DNA of 64,000 bases, from contig NZ_JAJAPW010000001.1 in the NCBI RefSeq assembly GCF_020523925.1, positions 62,001 through 126,000 of the forward strand, written 5' to 3'. The notes under the pieces are model-generated. The model did not search any database, was not told where the DNA came from, and saw only the letters and a program-made list of their open reading frames with translations. This document shows positions 27,614 to 35,274 of this stretch, one piece after another (position 1 is the first letter of the stretch; every line of letters begins with the position of its first letter). This stretch comes from Neotamlana laminarinivorans. Its GTDB lineage: Bacteria; Bacteroidota; Bacteroidia; Flavobacteriales; Flavobacteriaceae. The translations under genes were made by a program, and so were the position numbers.

Positions 27614-28330
27614 TTAAAATTTTTCTAGTCGTTGTAAAACTTCTTTTTTGTAGCTTCTACTTATTGATAATGCTTTGTTATTTACTGTTATATGTTCGTT
27701 GGTAAATGAGTTTATATTAGCAATAGATATAATGTATGAACGATGAATTCTAATAAATTTAGTATTAGGTAATTTAGCTTCAATAGCAGTAATAGTTTCT
27801 CGAGTTATAATTGTTTTTTTAGTAGTATGAATTTTTAGATAATCGCTAAAACTTTCAATGTAAATTATATTTTCAAAATCTATTTTAATCATTTTTCTTT
27901 CCGAACGAACAAAAATAAATTCGTGTGCTTCAATAGAAGATTTAATTTTATTTTCAGCGTTTTGGTAGGTTTCAAAGTAGCAATTTACAGCATCAAGCAG
28001 TCTGTTGTATGCAATAGGCTTTAAAAGATAGTCTACCGCTTTAAGTTCAAAACCTTCAACAGCATAATCTCTGTAAGCTGTTGTAAATATTACTTTTATG
28101 TTTTTGTTTATGGATTTTGCAAACGATATACCTGAAATTTCGGGCATATTTATATCTAAAAATACAAGATCAATTGTTTGATTGTTTATATGTTTAAAGG
28201 CTTCAATAGCACTGTTACAGCTTGCTACTACGGTAATGTTGTTAATTTTAGATAAATGGGTAGCAATTACTTCACGTGCTATAACTTCATCATCAACAAT
28301 TAAACAGTTTATATTGGTATTATATTTCAT
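27614..28330 (-). CDS. LytTR-family response regulator
   Basis: This cytoplasmic regulator has 238 residues: a receiver domain with acidic residues DD (13-14), phosphoacceptor Asp59 in VFLDINMPE and Lys in LLKPI, then a LytTR DNA-binding domain (about 132-236) containing FVRSERKMIKIDF and IRIHRSYIISIANI. Its ATG overlaps the stop of the upstream kinase gene by four bases, so the two form a coupled pair. Targets are unknown. Confidence 0.93.
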   Translation of the reverse strand: MKYNTNINCLIVDDEVIAREVIATHLSKINNITVVASCNSAIEAFKHINNQTIDLVFLDINMPEISGISFAKSINKNIKVIFTTAYRDYAVEGFELKAVDYLLKPIAYNRLLDAVNCYFETYQNAENKIKSSIEAHEFIFVRSERKMIKIDFENIIYIESFSDYLKIHTTKKTIITRETITAIEAKLPNTKFIRIHRSYIISIANINSFTNEHITVNNKALSISRSYKKEVLQRLEKF

Positions 28331-29376
28331 GAGTGCAAAATAAGTTCTACTTTGTATAGTTCGTTTGTTTTATTTATTGTTAAACTATGTTGTTTAGGGT
28401 ATAACAAGTCTAAGCGTTTTTTTATGTTTTCTAATCCAATACCTTTGGCTGTTTTGGCTTGTTTTTTATAAGAATTTGTTATAATGAATATAATTTTATC
28501 AGTATCACTTTCTAGTGTCATAATAACGTTTAAAACCCCATTTATTAAAGCGCCATGTTTAAAACTGTTTTCAACAAATGGAAGTAAAAGCATGGGAGCA
28601 ATAGTTTTAGTTTCAGTGTTGTAAATCTTATCGAAATTTATATTTAAAGTATCATTAAATCTCATGTTTTCTAAAGCAATATAGTCTTCAATATGATTAA
28701 TTTCTTCAGACAATAAAACAAAAGGCTTATCTGCTTGATAAAGAAGGTAATCTAATAAGTTAGAAAGTTTTAATATCATTTCTGGGGTTTCATCTGCTTT
28801 TTTTAAGGCGAAACCATACATGGTATTTAGTGTGTTAAATAAAAAATGCGGATGAATTTGCATTTTTAAATAGTTAAGCTCTTGCTCTTTTAATTTAAGT
28901 TGAGTATTTAATATTTTGGTTTTTAGTTTGTTGTTTTGCTCTGCGTTTTTAAGATTTAGTTTTAATAGTTTAAAGCCACTTACAACAAAAGGTACGATGT
29001 AAACTGCTGTTATAACAAATAGCATATTTTTTGTTGCAGTAGGCATTAAATTATAATCGAATTTTGAAATGTAAATAAGACTAAAAAAAATAGAAAGCAT
29101 TACTAAATATGCCGAAATAATAAAGGTATATATGCTGTATATACTAAATAGAAAGTATTGTTTTTTTATTAAATAATCTGGAATTAACTTGTAAATGCAT
29201 ACATATGAAACTGCAATGGTTACAGGCATTAAAAATAAGGAAAACAATAATGTGTCGTTAAAGTTATCGTTATCTGCCCCAAATAAAAAAGTATAAAATG
29301 CTAATACCGCTAACCAAAAAAATAGGTGTAGAAAGCCACGACCGAGTAAGTTTAAAAAAAATGTATTCGTTCTCAT
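28327..29376 (-). CDS. LytS/YehU-type sensor histidine kinase
   Basis: This 349-residue membrane kinase has four to five hydrophobic segments (about 12-138), a coiled linker (140-170) and a His_kinase domain in which His177 of HPHFLFN is the likely phosphorylation site. The C-terminal ATPase part has PMLLLPFVENSFKHG and a GIGLENIKKRLDLLY loop. It has no recognisable extracellular sensor domain, so a ligand sensed within the membrane or by a partner is likely. It is coupled to the LytTR regulator. Confidence 0.92.
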   Translation of the reverse strand: MRTNTFFLNLLGRGFLHLFFWLAVLAFYTFLFGADNDNFNDTLLFSLFLMPVTIAVSYVCIYKLIPDYLIKKQYFLFSIYSIYTFIISAYLVMLSIFFSLIYISKFDYNLMPTATKNMLFVITAVYIVPFVVSGFKLLKLNLKNAEQNNKLKTKILNTQLKLKEQELNYLKMQIHPHFLFNTLNTMYGFALKKADETPEMILKLSNLLDYLLYQADKPFVLLSEEINHIEDYIALENMRFNDTLNINFDKIYNTETKTIAPMLLLPFVENSFKHGALINGVLNVIMTLESDTDKIIFIITNSYKKQAKTAKGIGLENIKKRLDLLYPKQHSLTINKTNELYKVELILHS

Positions 29377-29443
29377 TTTTATAAAATTACAATAATAGTA
29401 TAATTTTATAGTCCTTTTTTGTTTTGTAGACGAACTACAGTTT

Positions 29444-29474
29444 TTGTTCCCGATATAACATTTTAGTAAATTCG
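29444..29474 (+). promoter_or_regulatory. Possible promoter of the ExbB-like gene
   Basis: TTG (29444-29446), a 20-base spacer and TAAATTCG (29467-29474, one mismatch to TAnnTTTG) fit the flavobacterial promoter. The ATG lies about 80 bases further on, a long leader. Confidence 0.4.
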
Positions 29475-29561
29475 CTTACTAAATAAGTTACTCATCGCAT
29501 TTTAAATTAACGCCCATATTTAGGTGTTAAGTTTGAAGAAATTATTAAAAACAATATTATT

Positions 29562-29993
29562 ATGAGTTATTTTCTAGTTACTTTTTTAACAAAAAAACTA
29601 ATTATGCCGTTACAAATTGCTGACAGGTTTGTTGAGGGTGGTTCGTTATTTATGTCGTTAATATTAATATGTTTACTATTATCTATGGGTTTTGTTTTTG
29701 CTGGATTTTTTAATCTGAAGAGAAACCCTAATCGATCTAAAAAGTATATTAAATTAACAACAGATGCTAGTTTACTTGGTTTAGTGTTAGGTTTTTTAGG
29801 TTCTGTTATTGGCTTAATAACGGCTTTCGATACTATTGAGGCAATAGGAAGCCCAAGCCCAGAAATTTTTGCAGGTGGACTTAAAGTGTCTTTATTAACT
29901 GCAACTTTTGGACTCTTTACTTTTGTAATTGCACGTATAGGTATTTTAATTTTAAGATGGTTAAATAAGCCCGATAAAGCTGTAAGTTTATAA
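29562..29993 (+). CDS. Short MotA/TolQ/ExbB-like membrane protein
   Basis: The 143 residues hold three hydrophobic segments (about 27-49, 70-92 and 105-133). The middle and last segments have the small-residue pattern GLVLGFLGSVIGLITAFD and LKVSLLTATFGLFTFVI seen in the proton-channel family. It is shorter than typical ExbB or TolQ (about 200-240), and no ExbD-like gene is nearby, so whether it forms a proton channel is uncertain. A hairpin terminator follows directly. Confidence 0.65.
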   Translation: MSYFLVTFLTKKLIMPLQIADRFVEGGSLFMSLILICLLLSMGFVFAGFFNLKRNPNRSKKYIKLTTDASLLGLVLGFLGSVIGLITAFDTIEAIGSPSPEIFAGGLKVSLLTATFGLFTFVIARIGILILRWLNKPDKAVSL

Positions 29994-30007
29994 AAAAAAA
30001 ATTAAGT

Positions 30008-30033
30008 GCCTTTCAGTAATGAAAGGCTTTTTT
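30008..30033 (+). terminator. Terminator after the ExbB-like gene
   Basis: GCCTTTCA and TGAAAGGC form a perfect 8-base stem with a GTAA loop and a T6 tail, 14 bases after the stop. Confidence 0.9.
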
Positions 30034-30141
30034 ATACACGCTTTTAAAATGTTATTTTCAAGTTAATTGTTTAAAAAAAATGGGTTAGAAAAATATTTAT
30101 ATTAAATTAAAGATTAAGATTTAAGGCTTAAACATAATAGT

Positions 30142-31008
30142 ATGAATAGCGAAAACAGGTTTCATTTTAAACATTTACCAAAATTATTAATAGATACTTC
30201 TAAAAATTGGCTGGATAGTAATCCGTTTCAATTAAGTGCTATAGTTGCTTATTACGCTATTTTATCTTTACCAGCGCTCTTGGTTTTAATTTTAAATATT
30301 GTTGGTAATGCTTGGGGTAAAGATATTGTACAAGGAGAACTACTAGATGAAATTACCAATTCTATTGGTATTGAAGCGGCAGAATTTGTAAGGAAAATGA
30401 TGTTAGACAGGGGAGATGAATCGGTTTCTATATTTACAACTATAGTTGGTGTTTTAACCTTGCTTTATGGAGCAACAGGTGTATTTTATCAATTACAAGA
30501 GGTTTTTGACAAAATCTGGGAAGTTAAAGTTCAATCTAACTTAAATAGTATTTTACAAACTATATTAGATCGCTTGAAGAGTTTTGGATTTATTTTAATC
30601 ATTGCTTTTCTGTTACTAATTAGTTTTGTTATTACTTCATTAATCAGTGCTTTTAGTAAGCGTATTGAAGATTTTTTACCAGAAAACCTTTTTGATTTAG
30701 TTTATATTTTTGATGTTATAATTTCGAGTTTATTTATATATGTTTTGTTTGCTGCAATGTTTAAGTATTTACCTAGTAAAAAAATTAAATGGAAAGCTGT
30801 TAGGGTAGGAGCAGCACTAACCGCATTGTTGTTTGTGCTAGGTAAGTTTTTATTAGCGTGGTATTTTAAAGAAATGAACCCCGCATCTACTTACGGAGCT
30901 GCGGGGTCTGTGGTGTTAATTATGTTATGGGTTTCGTACTCTAGTTTAATTTTATTTTTTGGTGCTAATTTTACAAAAGTGTTTTCTGATAGATATTTGT
31001 TAACCTAA
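30142..31008 (+). CDS. YihY/BrkB-family inner-membrane protein
   Basis: This 288-residue polytopic protein of the YihY family (once mislabelled RNase BN) has about six hydrophobic segments. Family marks are QLSAIVAYYAILSLPALLVL, GATGVFYQLQEVFDKIWEV and TYGAAGSVVLIMLWVSYSSLILFFGANF. The biochemical role of the family is not settled. Its end overlaps the convergent acetolactate synthase-like gene by nine bases. Confidence 0.9.
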   Translation: MNSENRFHFKHLPKLLIDTSKNWLDSNPFQLSAIVAYYAILSLPALLVLILNIVGNAWGKDIVQGELLDEITNSIGIEAAEFVRKMMLDRGDESVSIFTTIVGVLTLLYGATGVFYQLQEVFDKIWEVKVQSNLNSILQTILDRLKSFGFILIIAFLLLISFVITSLISAFSKRIEDFLPENLFDLVYIFDVIISSLFIYVLFAAMFKYLPSKKIKWKAVRVGAALTALLFVLGKFLLAWYFKEMNPASTYGAAGSVVLIMLWVSYSSLILFFGANFTKVFSDRYLLT

Positions 31009-32619
31009 GAGCTTTTCGTTTAAAGAATAATCTATGGCTAAATCTATGACATGAACTCCTTTTTCATTTATAACTTTTTCAAAAATACTTTTAAAAGCTT
31101 CAACTGAATTAGGTTTATAACCATTAGCTCCAAAACTTTCGGCATATTTTATAAAATCTGGGTTTTTGTATTTTAATCCATAATCTTTAAAACCTTCTTT
31201 GTTTTGTTTCCACTCTATCATACCATATGCGCTATCATTTAAAATAATAACAACCAAATCTAAATTTAATCTTACGGCGGTTTCCAATTCCTGAGAGTTC
31301 ATCATAAAACCACCATCACCATTTATTGAAACTACTTTTTTGCTTGGATGCAATAATTTGGTCATTATAGCCGAAGCAAAACCAGCTCCCATAGTAGCTA
31401 AAGCATTATCTAATAATAATGTGTTTAGGCTGTATGTTGGGTAGTTTCTAGAAAACCATAGTTTATAAATACCATTATCTAAAGTAATAATACCATCTTC
31501 TGGTATAATGTTTCGGGCTAATTTAACTAGATTTTGTGGTAAGATAGGGAAACGATTATCGTCTGCATAAGGTTGGTTTTCTTCAATAATTTTATTTTTT
31601 ATATCTAAAAAATATTCATTTTTAGTTTTTAAGTCATTTTTTAAAACTTTGGTTAGTTCTGTTACTGTTGTAGCAATATCTCCTATTAAATTTAAATGCG
31701 GAAAATAAACCTCGTTAATTTCGGCTTCAAAAAAATTGATGTGTATAACTTTTGTATCATCATTATGGCTCATTACAAAAGGTGGTTTCTCAATAGTATC
31801 ATGGCCTACATTAATAATTAAATCGGCATAATCTATAGCTTTATGCACTATGTCGTTTGCGCTTAAGACGGCTGTACCTATGTATAAATCATTTCGTTCA
31901 TCAATAATACCTTTAGCCATTTGTGTGTCTATAAAAGGTATTTTTAAAGTGTTTACCAATTTAGTTAATGCGTTACAACATCTTTTTCTGTTAGCATCTG
32001 CACCGATAAGTAAAAGTGGATGTTTTGCGTTTAGAATGAGTTGTTTCGCATCGCTTAAATTGTCGTGATTTACTGTTGGAATTTTATTGGATATGACATC
32101 AAAAATTGTAAAATCTTTCACATCTTCTTTAGCAACATCTTCAGGAATTTCTAAATGCACAACTCCTGGACGTTCTTCTTCAGATTTTCTAAAAAGCTCT
32201 CGAATTGTAGATGTTGCATTTTCACCGTAGGTTAATTGTTTAGATGTTTTTGTTAGCGGTTGAAGCATTTTTACAACATCTATTATTTGAAAATTACCTT
32301 GTTTTCTGTCTTTTAAAGGTTTTTGGCCTGTAAGCATTAGCATAGGCATTGCTCCTAATTGGGCATATGCTGCTGGATTAAATAAATTTAAAGCACCAGG
32401 GCCTAAAGTTGCCATACATACACCAGCTTTTCCTGTTAAGCGCCCATAGGTTGCAGCCATATATCCGGCACCTTGTTCATGCCTCACTGTAATCATTTTA
32501 ATTTGGTCAGATTTTCTAATGGATTCTAAAAGGTCTAAATTTTCTTCTCCTGGTAATCCAAAAATATATTCTACACCTTCGTTTTCTAAGGCTTTAACAA
32601 TTAAATCTGATGTTTTCAT
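31000..32619 (-). CDS. Acetolactate synthase-like ThDP enzyme (AlsS type)
   Basis: This 539-residue ThDP-dependent enzyme probably condenses two pyruvates to acetolactate. Glu48 in RHEQGA is the cofactor-activating residue, and the ThDP motif begins GDGGFMMNSQELETA. The AMLTGQKPLKDR and AYGMIEWKQ segments resemble catabolic AlsS more than the biosynthetic IlvB. There is no regulatory small-subunit gene or AlsD decarboxylase nearby. Alternatives are other ThDP oxidases or decarboxylases. It is a single gene with a divergent peroxiredoxin. Confidence 0.8.
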   Translation of the reverse strand: MKTSDLIVKALENEGVEYIFGLPGEENLDLLESIRKSDQIKMITVRHEQGAGYMAATYGRLTGKAGVCMATLGPGALNLFNPAAYAQLGAMPMLMLTGQKPLKDRKQGNFQIIDVVKMLQPLTKTSKQLTYGENATSTIRELFRKSEEERPGVVHLEIPEDVAKEDVKDFTIFDVISNKIPTVNHDNLSDAKQLILNAKHPLLLIGADANRKRCCNALTKLVNTLKIPFIDTQMAKGIIDERNDLYIGTAVLSANDIVHKAIDYADLIINVGHDTIEKPPFVMSHNDDTKVIHINFFEAEINEVYFPHLNLIGDIATTVTELTKVLKNDLKTKNEYFLDIKNKIIEENQPYADDNRFPILPQNLVKLARNIIPEDGIITLDNGIYKLWFSRNYPTYSLNTLLLDNALATMGAGFASAIMTKLLHPSKKVVSINGDGGFMMNSQELETAVRLNLDLVVIILNDSAYGMIEWKQNKEGFKDYGLKYKNPDFIKYAESFGANGYKPNSVEAFKSIFEKVINEKGVHVIDLAIDYSLNEKLLG

Positions 32620-32797
32620 AACGTTTTTCTTTTTTACTTAAACTACAAATAATAAGCTTGTTAGCTCTTATGTTTTTATATAAATAAACGTTAAGGTTTT
32701 AGTAAATATGTTATAGTTTGTTAAGTAGTTGGCTATTAAATAATATGGTGTTAGTTTATATGGAGATTTTAAGTTTAATAAAAATTGAAATAGAAAA

Positions 32798-33307
32798 ATG
32801 ATAAAACCAAGAGAGAAAACACCAGATTTGAAAGTTAATTTAGTAAACGGAAGTACATGGGAGTTAAGTGATCAAAATCCAGATAATTTTACACTAGTTT
32901 TATTTTATCGTGGAAAACATTGTCCAGTTTGTAAAATGCAACTTGAAGAGTTAGAGAATAAATTATCTGAATTTAAAGAAAGAGGAATTAACGTACTTGC
33001 TGTAAGCGCAAATACTGAAGATTTAGCAAAAGAAACATACGAAGAGTGGAATATTAAAAACATTCCGTTGGGTTATGGTTTACCAATAGAAGAAGCAAGA
33101 GCGTGGGGACTTTTTATTTCGGAAGCTATTTCTGATAAAGAACCTGAACATTTTTTTGAACCAGGTTTGTTTTTAATTGATAAAGACCAAAAAGTTTACT
33201 GGGAATCTATACAATCGATGCCTTTTGGTAGGCCAAGTTTTAAAGATGTAATTAATGGAATTGATTATATTTTAAAGCAAGGCTATCCTGCAAGAGGTGA
33301 AGCTTAA
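32798..33307 (+). CDS. Peroxiredoxin-like AhpC/TSA family protein
   Basis: This 169-residue thioredoxin-fold protein contains YRGKHCPVCKMQLEELE, with Cys42 at the peroxidatic position and Cys45 three residues later. A CxxC in place of the standard TxxC threonine marks the peroxiredoxin-like_2 group and suggests a disulfide within the loop. The sequence VLAVSANTEDLAKET follows. No signal peptide is seen, so it is cytoplasmic. It may remove peroxides or act as an oxidoreductase. A shared terminator lies after the stop. Confidence 0.85.
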   Translation: MIKPREKTPDLKVNLVNGSTWELSDQNPDNFTLVLFYRGKHCPVCKMQLEELENKLSEFKERGINVLAVSANTEDLAKETYEEWNIKNIPLGYGLPIEEARAWGLFISEAISDKEPEHFFEPGLFLIDKDQKVYWESIQSMPFGRPSFKDVINGIDYILKQGYPARGEA

Positions 33308-33317
33308 TAGTGTAAAA

Positions 33318-33350
33318 CAAAAAACTCTCAATTTTATTGAGAGTTTTTTG
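33318..33350. terminator. Bidirectional terminator, peroxiredoxin and nuclease genes
   Basis: CAAAAAACTCTCAA and its exact complement form a 14-base stem around TTTTA. A and T runs on both sides fit termination of both convergent genes. Confidence 0.9.
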
Positions 33351-33351
33351 T

Positions 33352-34134
33352 TTAAAATAAATCGTTTAAAATTTTAGCAAGCCTAATTCCAGCAATTTGT
33401 AATTGTTTTCTAACGGTTGTAAAATTGTTATAAGAATATCTGTATCTTAAATTCTCATTAAGTTCTGCAGACTTGTATACTATTTTAGCTAATTCGTGGG
33501 TTTCGTTTACCCAATCAACTACAGAGCCCTCTTGTAAATTTTTAATATCAGTTTTGTTTAATAATTCTGCATTATCAGCCAGTTCATCATAACTCATATT
33601 AAATTCCTCAATCATGTCAGAATCCCAAACACGGTGTAGGTTCGAGTCTTTATAATGCCATTGCACCTTAATATCGTTACCACCTTTATCTTCCTTTAAA
33701 CCAACATGCATTGGCTGGTGTAAATCGCCAACTAAATGTATTAATAGTTTTAGGTAAAAAGCTTTATCGTTATTACTAGAGTTTTCATCTTTAATTACAG
33801 AAATACATTTATTTATTCCTGTTACTAAATCGCCATCAGGATTTTTAATAGCTGTTTCGTAGCTTTCTTCAAAGGGCATGTTAATATAATGCCAAGAATA
33901 AAATTTATTATATTTTTTATCCGATTTAATTTCATCTGCATAAGTAGATACAAATGCAAGTGATTGATTTTTTAAAAGTTTGTTTATTTTTCGTTTAGCT
34001 TTTCTAGAAAGATGCTTTTCTGCAATTTCTCCAACAACACGATGTCCTGTAGGCCCCCAAAACTCATTATAAGCCAAAGATTGTTTTGATATTAACAGTG
34101 TAAATAATAAGATAATAATTATTAAGTATTTCAT
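33352..34134 (-). CDS. S1/P1-type secreted nuclease
   Basis: This zinc-dependent nuclease degrades single-stranded nucleic acids outside the cytoplasm. The 260 residues begin with a signal peptide whose cleavage after SLA-Y exposes the metal-binding region WGPTGHRVVGEIA (Trp26, His31). Other metal ligands lie in FYSWHYINMP, HLVGDLHQPMHVG and GGNDIKVQW, HRVWDSD. All motifs are intact. It could supply phosphate or nucleosides from environmental DNA and RNA. Confidence 0.93.
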   Translation of the reverse strand: MKYLIIIILLFTLLISKQSLAYNEFWGPTGHRVVGEIAEKHLSRKAKRKINKLLKNQSLAFVSTYADEIKSDKKYNKFYSWHYINMPFEESYETAIKNPDGDLVTGINKCISVIKDENSSNNDKAFYLKLLIHLVGDLHQPMHVGLKEDKGGNDIKVQWHYKDSNLHRVWDSDMIEEFNMSYDELADNAELLNKTDIKNLQEGSVVDWVNETHELAKIVYKSAELNENLRYRYSYNNFTTVRKQLQIAGIRLAKILNDLF

Positions 34135-34340
34135 AAATTATATTTTATGCTAATTTATAAATATAGCAGATTAATTATTGTATTTAAAGAAGTTTTAACG
34201 AACGCTTTTTTTATTTTTTTTGTAAAAAATGTGACTATTTAAATAAAAGTGTTTCAAATACAGACAACTAGCACACACATAAAAACTTTATCTTTTAAAA
34301 TAGAGGGTAATTATTATGATTAAGTGCAAACTAATAGTTT
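34135..34340. other. AT-rich intergenic region between the nuclease and the 57-residue gene
   Basis: This 206-base stretch holds the divergent leaders of the nuclease and the small gene. A TATCTTTT at 34289-34296 is one mismatch from the -7 consensus for the small gene, but no upstream TTG fits. A short ATG frame at 34318 stops after 13 codons. I see no RNA gene or repeat. Confidence 0.5.
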
Positions 34341-34514
34341 ATGGAAGACTCTTATAACCCAGACGAAAAGCCTTTAAAAAAAGTGCCAGAGGATTTAAAA
34401 CCCAAGGTTATGGAAGATATCGCATCAGCAAATCAATTAAAGGATATTTTGAATAAGTTTCCTAATAAAGTTGCAGATATATTTAATATTATTAGAGGTA
34501 AAAAAAATACTTAA
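34341..34514 (+). CDS. Small charged protein of 57 residues, function unknown
   Basis: This short frame starts ATG GAA GAC and encodes 57 residues beginning MEDSYNPDEKPLKKVPEDL and ending IIRGKKNT. It is acidic at the N-terminus, basic at the C-terminus, hydrophilic, and likely helical from about residue 22. The composition looks like a real protein with balanced codons, and it fills an otherwise long gap. I do not recognise a family. It ends 88 bases before the sigma factor frame and could be cotranscribed with it. It has no signal peptide. Confidence 0.6.
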   Translation: MEDSYNPDEKPLKKVPEDLKPKVMEDIASANQLKDILNKFPNKVADIFNIIRGKKNT

Positions 34515-34602
34515 TAGTTATCTTTTACAATCTTTTTCAGCATTACTAAATCCACTTATAACATTCAAAAATATTTAAAATAAGTTTTTTCTTACCTCTT
34601 AA

Positions 34603-35268
34603 ATGTTGTTTAATCGATTTTATTTGGTTTTAATCGATTTTATTATCCGGGTTCTTTATAAAACTTCGAACTGTTCTTCAATCTATAATATTGTCATATC
34701 ATTAACCGAAAACCAATTAATTTTGAAAGACGAAGCCATTATCTCAAGAATTTTAGATTTAAACGAAACGCATTATTTTGAAACTATTTACGATAGATAT
34801 TCAACTCATATTTATAATAAATGTTTCTCTTTTGTAAAGAATGAAGCTGAGGCAAAAGATTTAACTCAAGATATTTTTTTAAAGTTATATTTAAAATTAT
34901 CTAGTTTTCAAGGGAGGTCTAAGTTTTCAACTTGGGTTTATTCATTCACATATAATTATTGTATAAACTATGTAAATAGAAATGCAAAAAGAAAATATGA
35001 AATGCGATTGAATGAGGATTTCGATTTAGAAAATGTTGGAGAATGCATAGATACAACTTTAACTAAACAAGTACAGGCAGAAGAACAACTTATAAAAGCA
35101 ATGGAACAATTGCCTGTTAAAGACAAAATGATTTTAGAATTAAAATACTTGCAAAAGCTTAGTGTAAAAGATATTGAAACTAAATTAAACTTAGGGTCTA
35201 GTGCCGTTAAAATGAGAATAAAAAGAGCTAAAGAACGCTTAGCAGATACTTATGCAACAGTGGCTTAA
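34603..35268 (+). CDS. Sigma-70 family (ECF-type) RNA polymerase sigma factor
   Basis: This ECF-like sigma factor has region 2 (about 53-115: YFETIYDRYSTHIYNKC, AKDLTQDIFLKLYLKL, SKFSTWVYSFTYNYC) and region 4 (about 160-215: QLPVKDKMILELKYLQKLSVKDIE, SSAVKMRIKRAKERL). The start is uncertain. The only upstream ATG (34603) adds about 33 hydrophobic residues unlike the family; the normal N-terminus seems to begin near residue 34 (SLTENQ), where the codons are ATA/TCA/TTA. TTG at 34723 is another option. No anti-sigma gene is adjacent. It converges on the hybrid kinase with six bases between. Confidence 0.82.
   Translation: MLFNRFYLVLIDFIIRVLYKTSNCSSIYNIVISLTENQLILKDEAIISRILDLNETHYFETIYDRYSTHIYNKCFSFVKNEAEAKDLTQDIFLKLYLKLSSFQGRSKFSTWVYSFTYNYCINYVNRNAKRKYEMRLNEDFDLENVGECIDTTLTKQVQAEEQLIKAMEQLPVKDKMILELKYLQKLSVKDIETKLNLGSSAVKMRIKRAKERLADTYATVA
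34611..34644. repeat. Two tandem 14-base direct repeats at the start of the sigma factor frame
   Basis: TAATCGATTTTATT occurs at 34611-34624 and again at 34631-34644, a 20-base period. It covers what would be the first codons of the sigma factor and may be non-coding leader or a protein-binding site; 20 bases is about two DNA helical turns. Confidence 0.55.
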
Positions 35269-35274
35269 GTAAAA

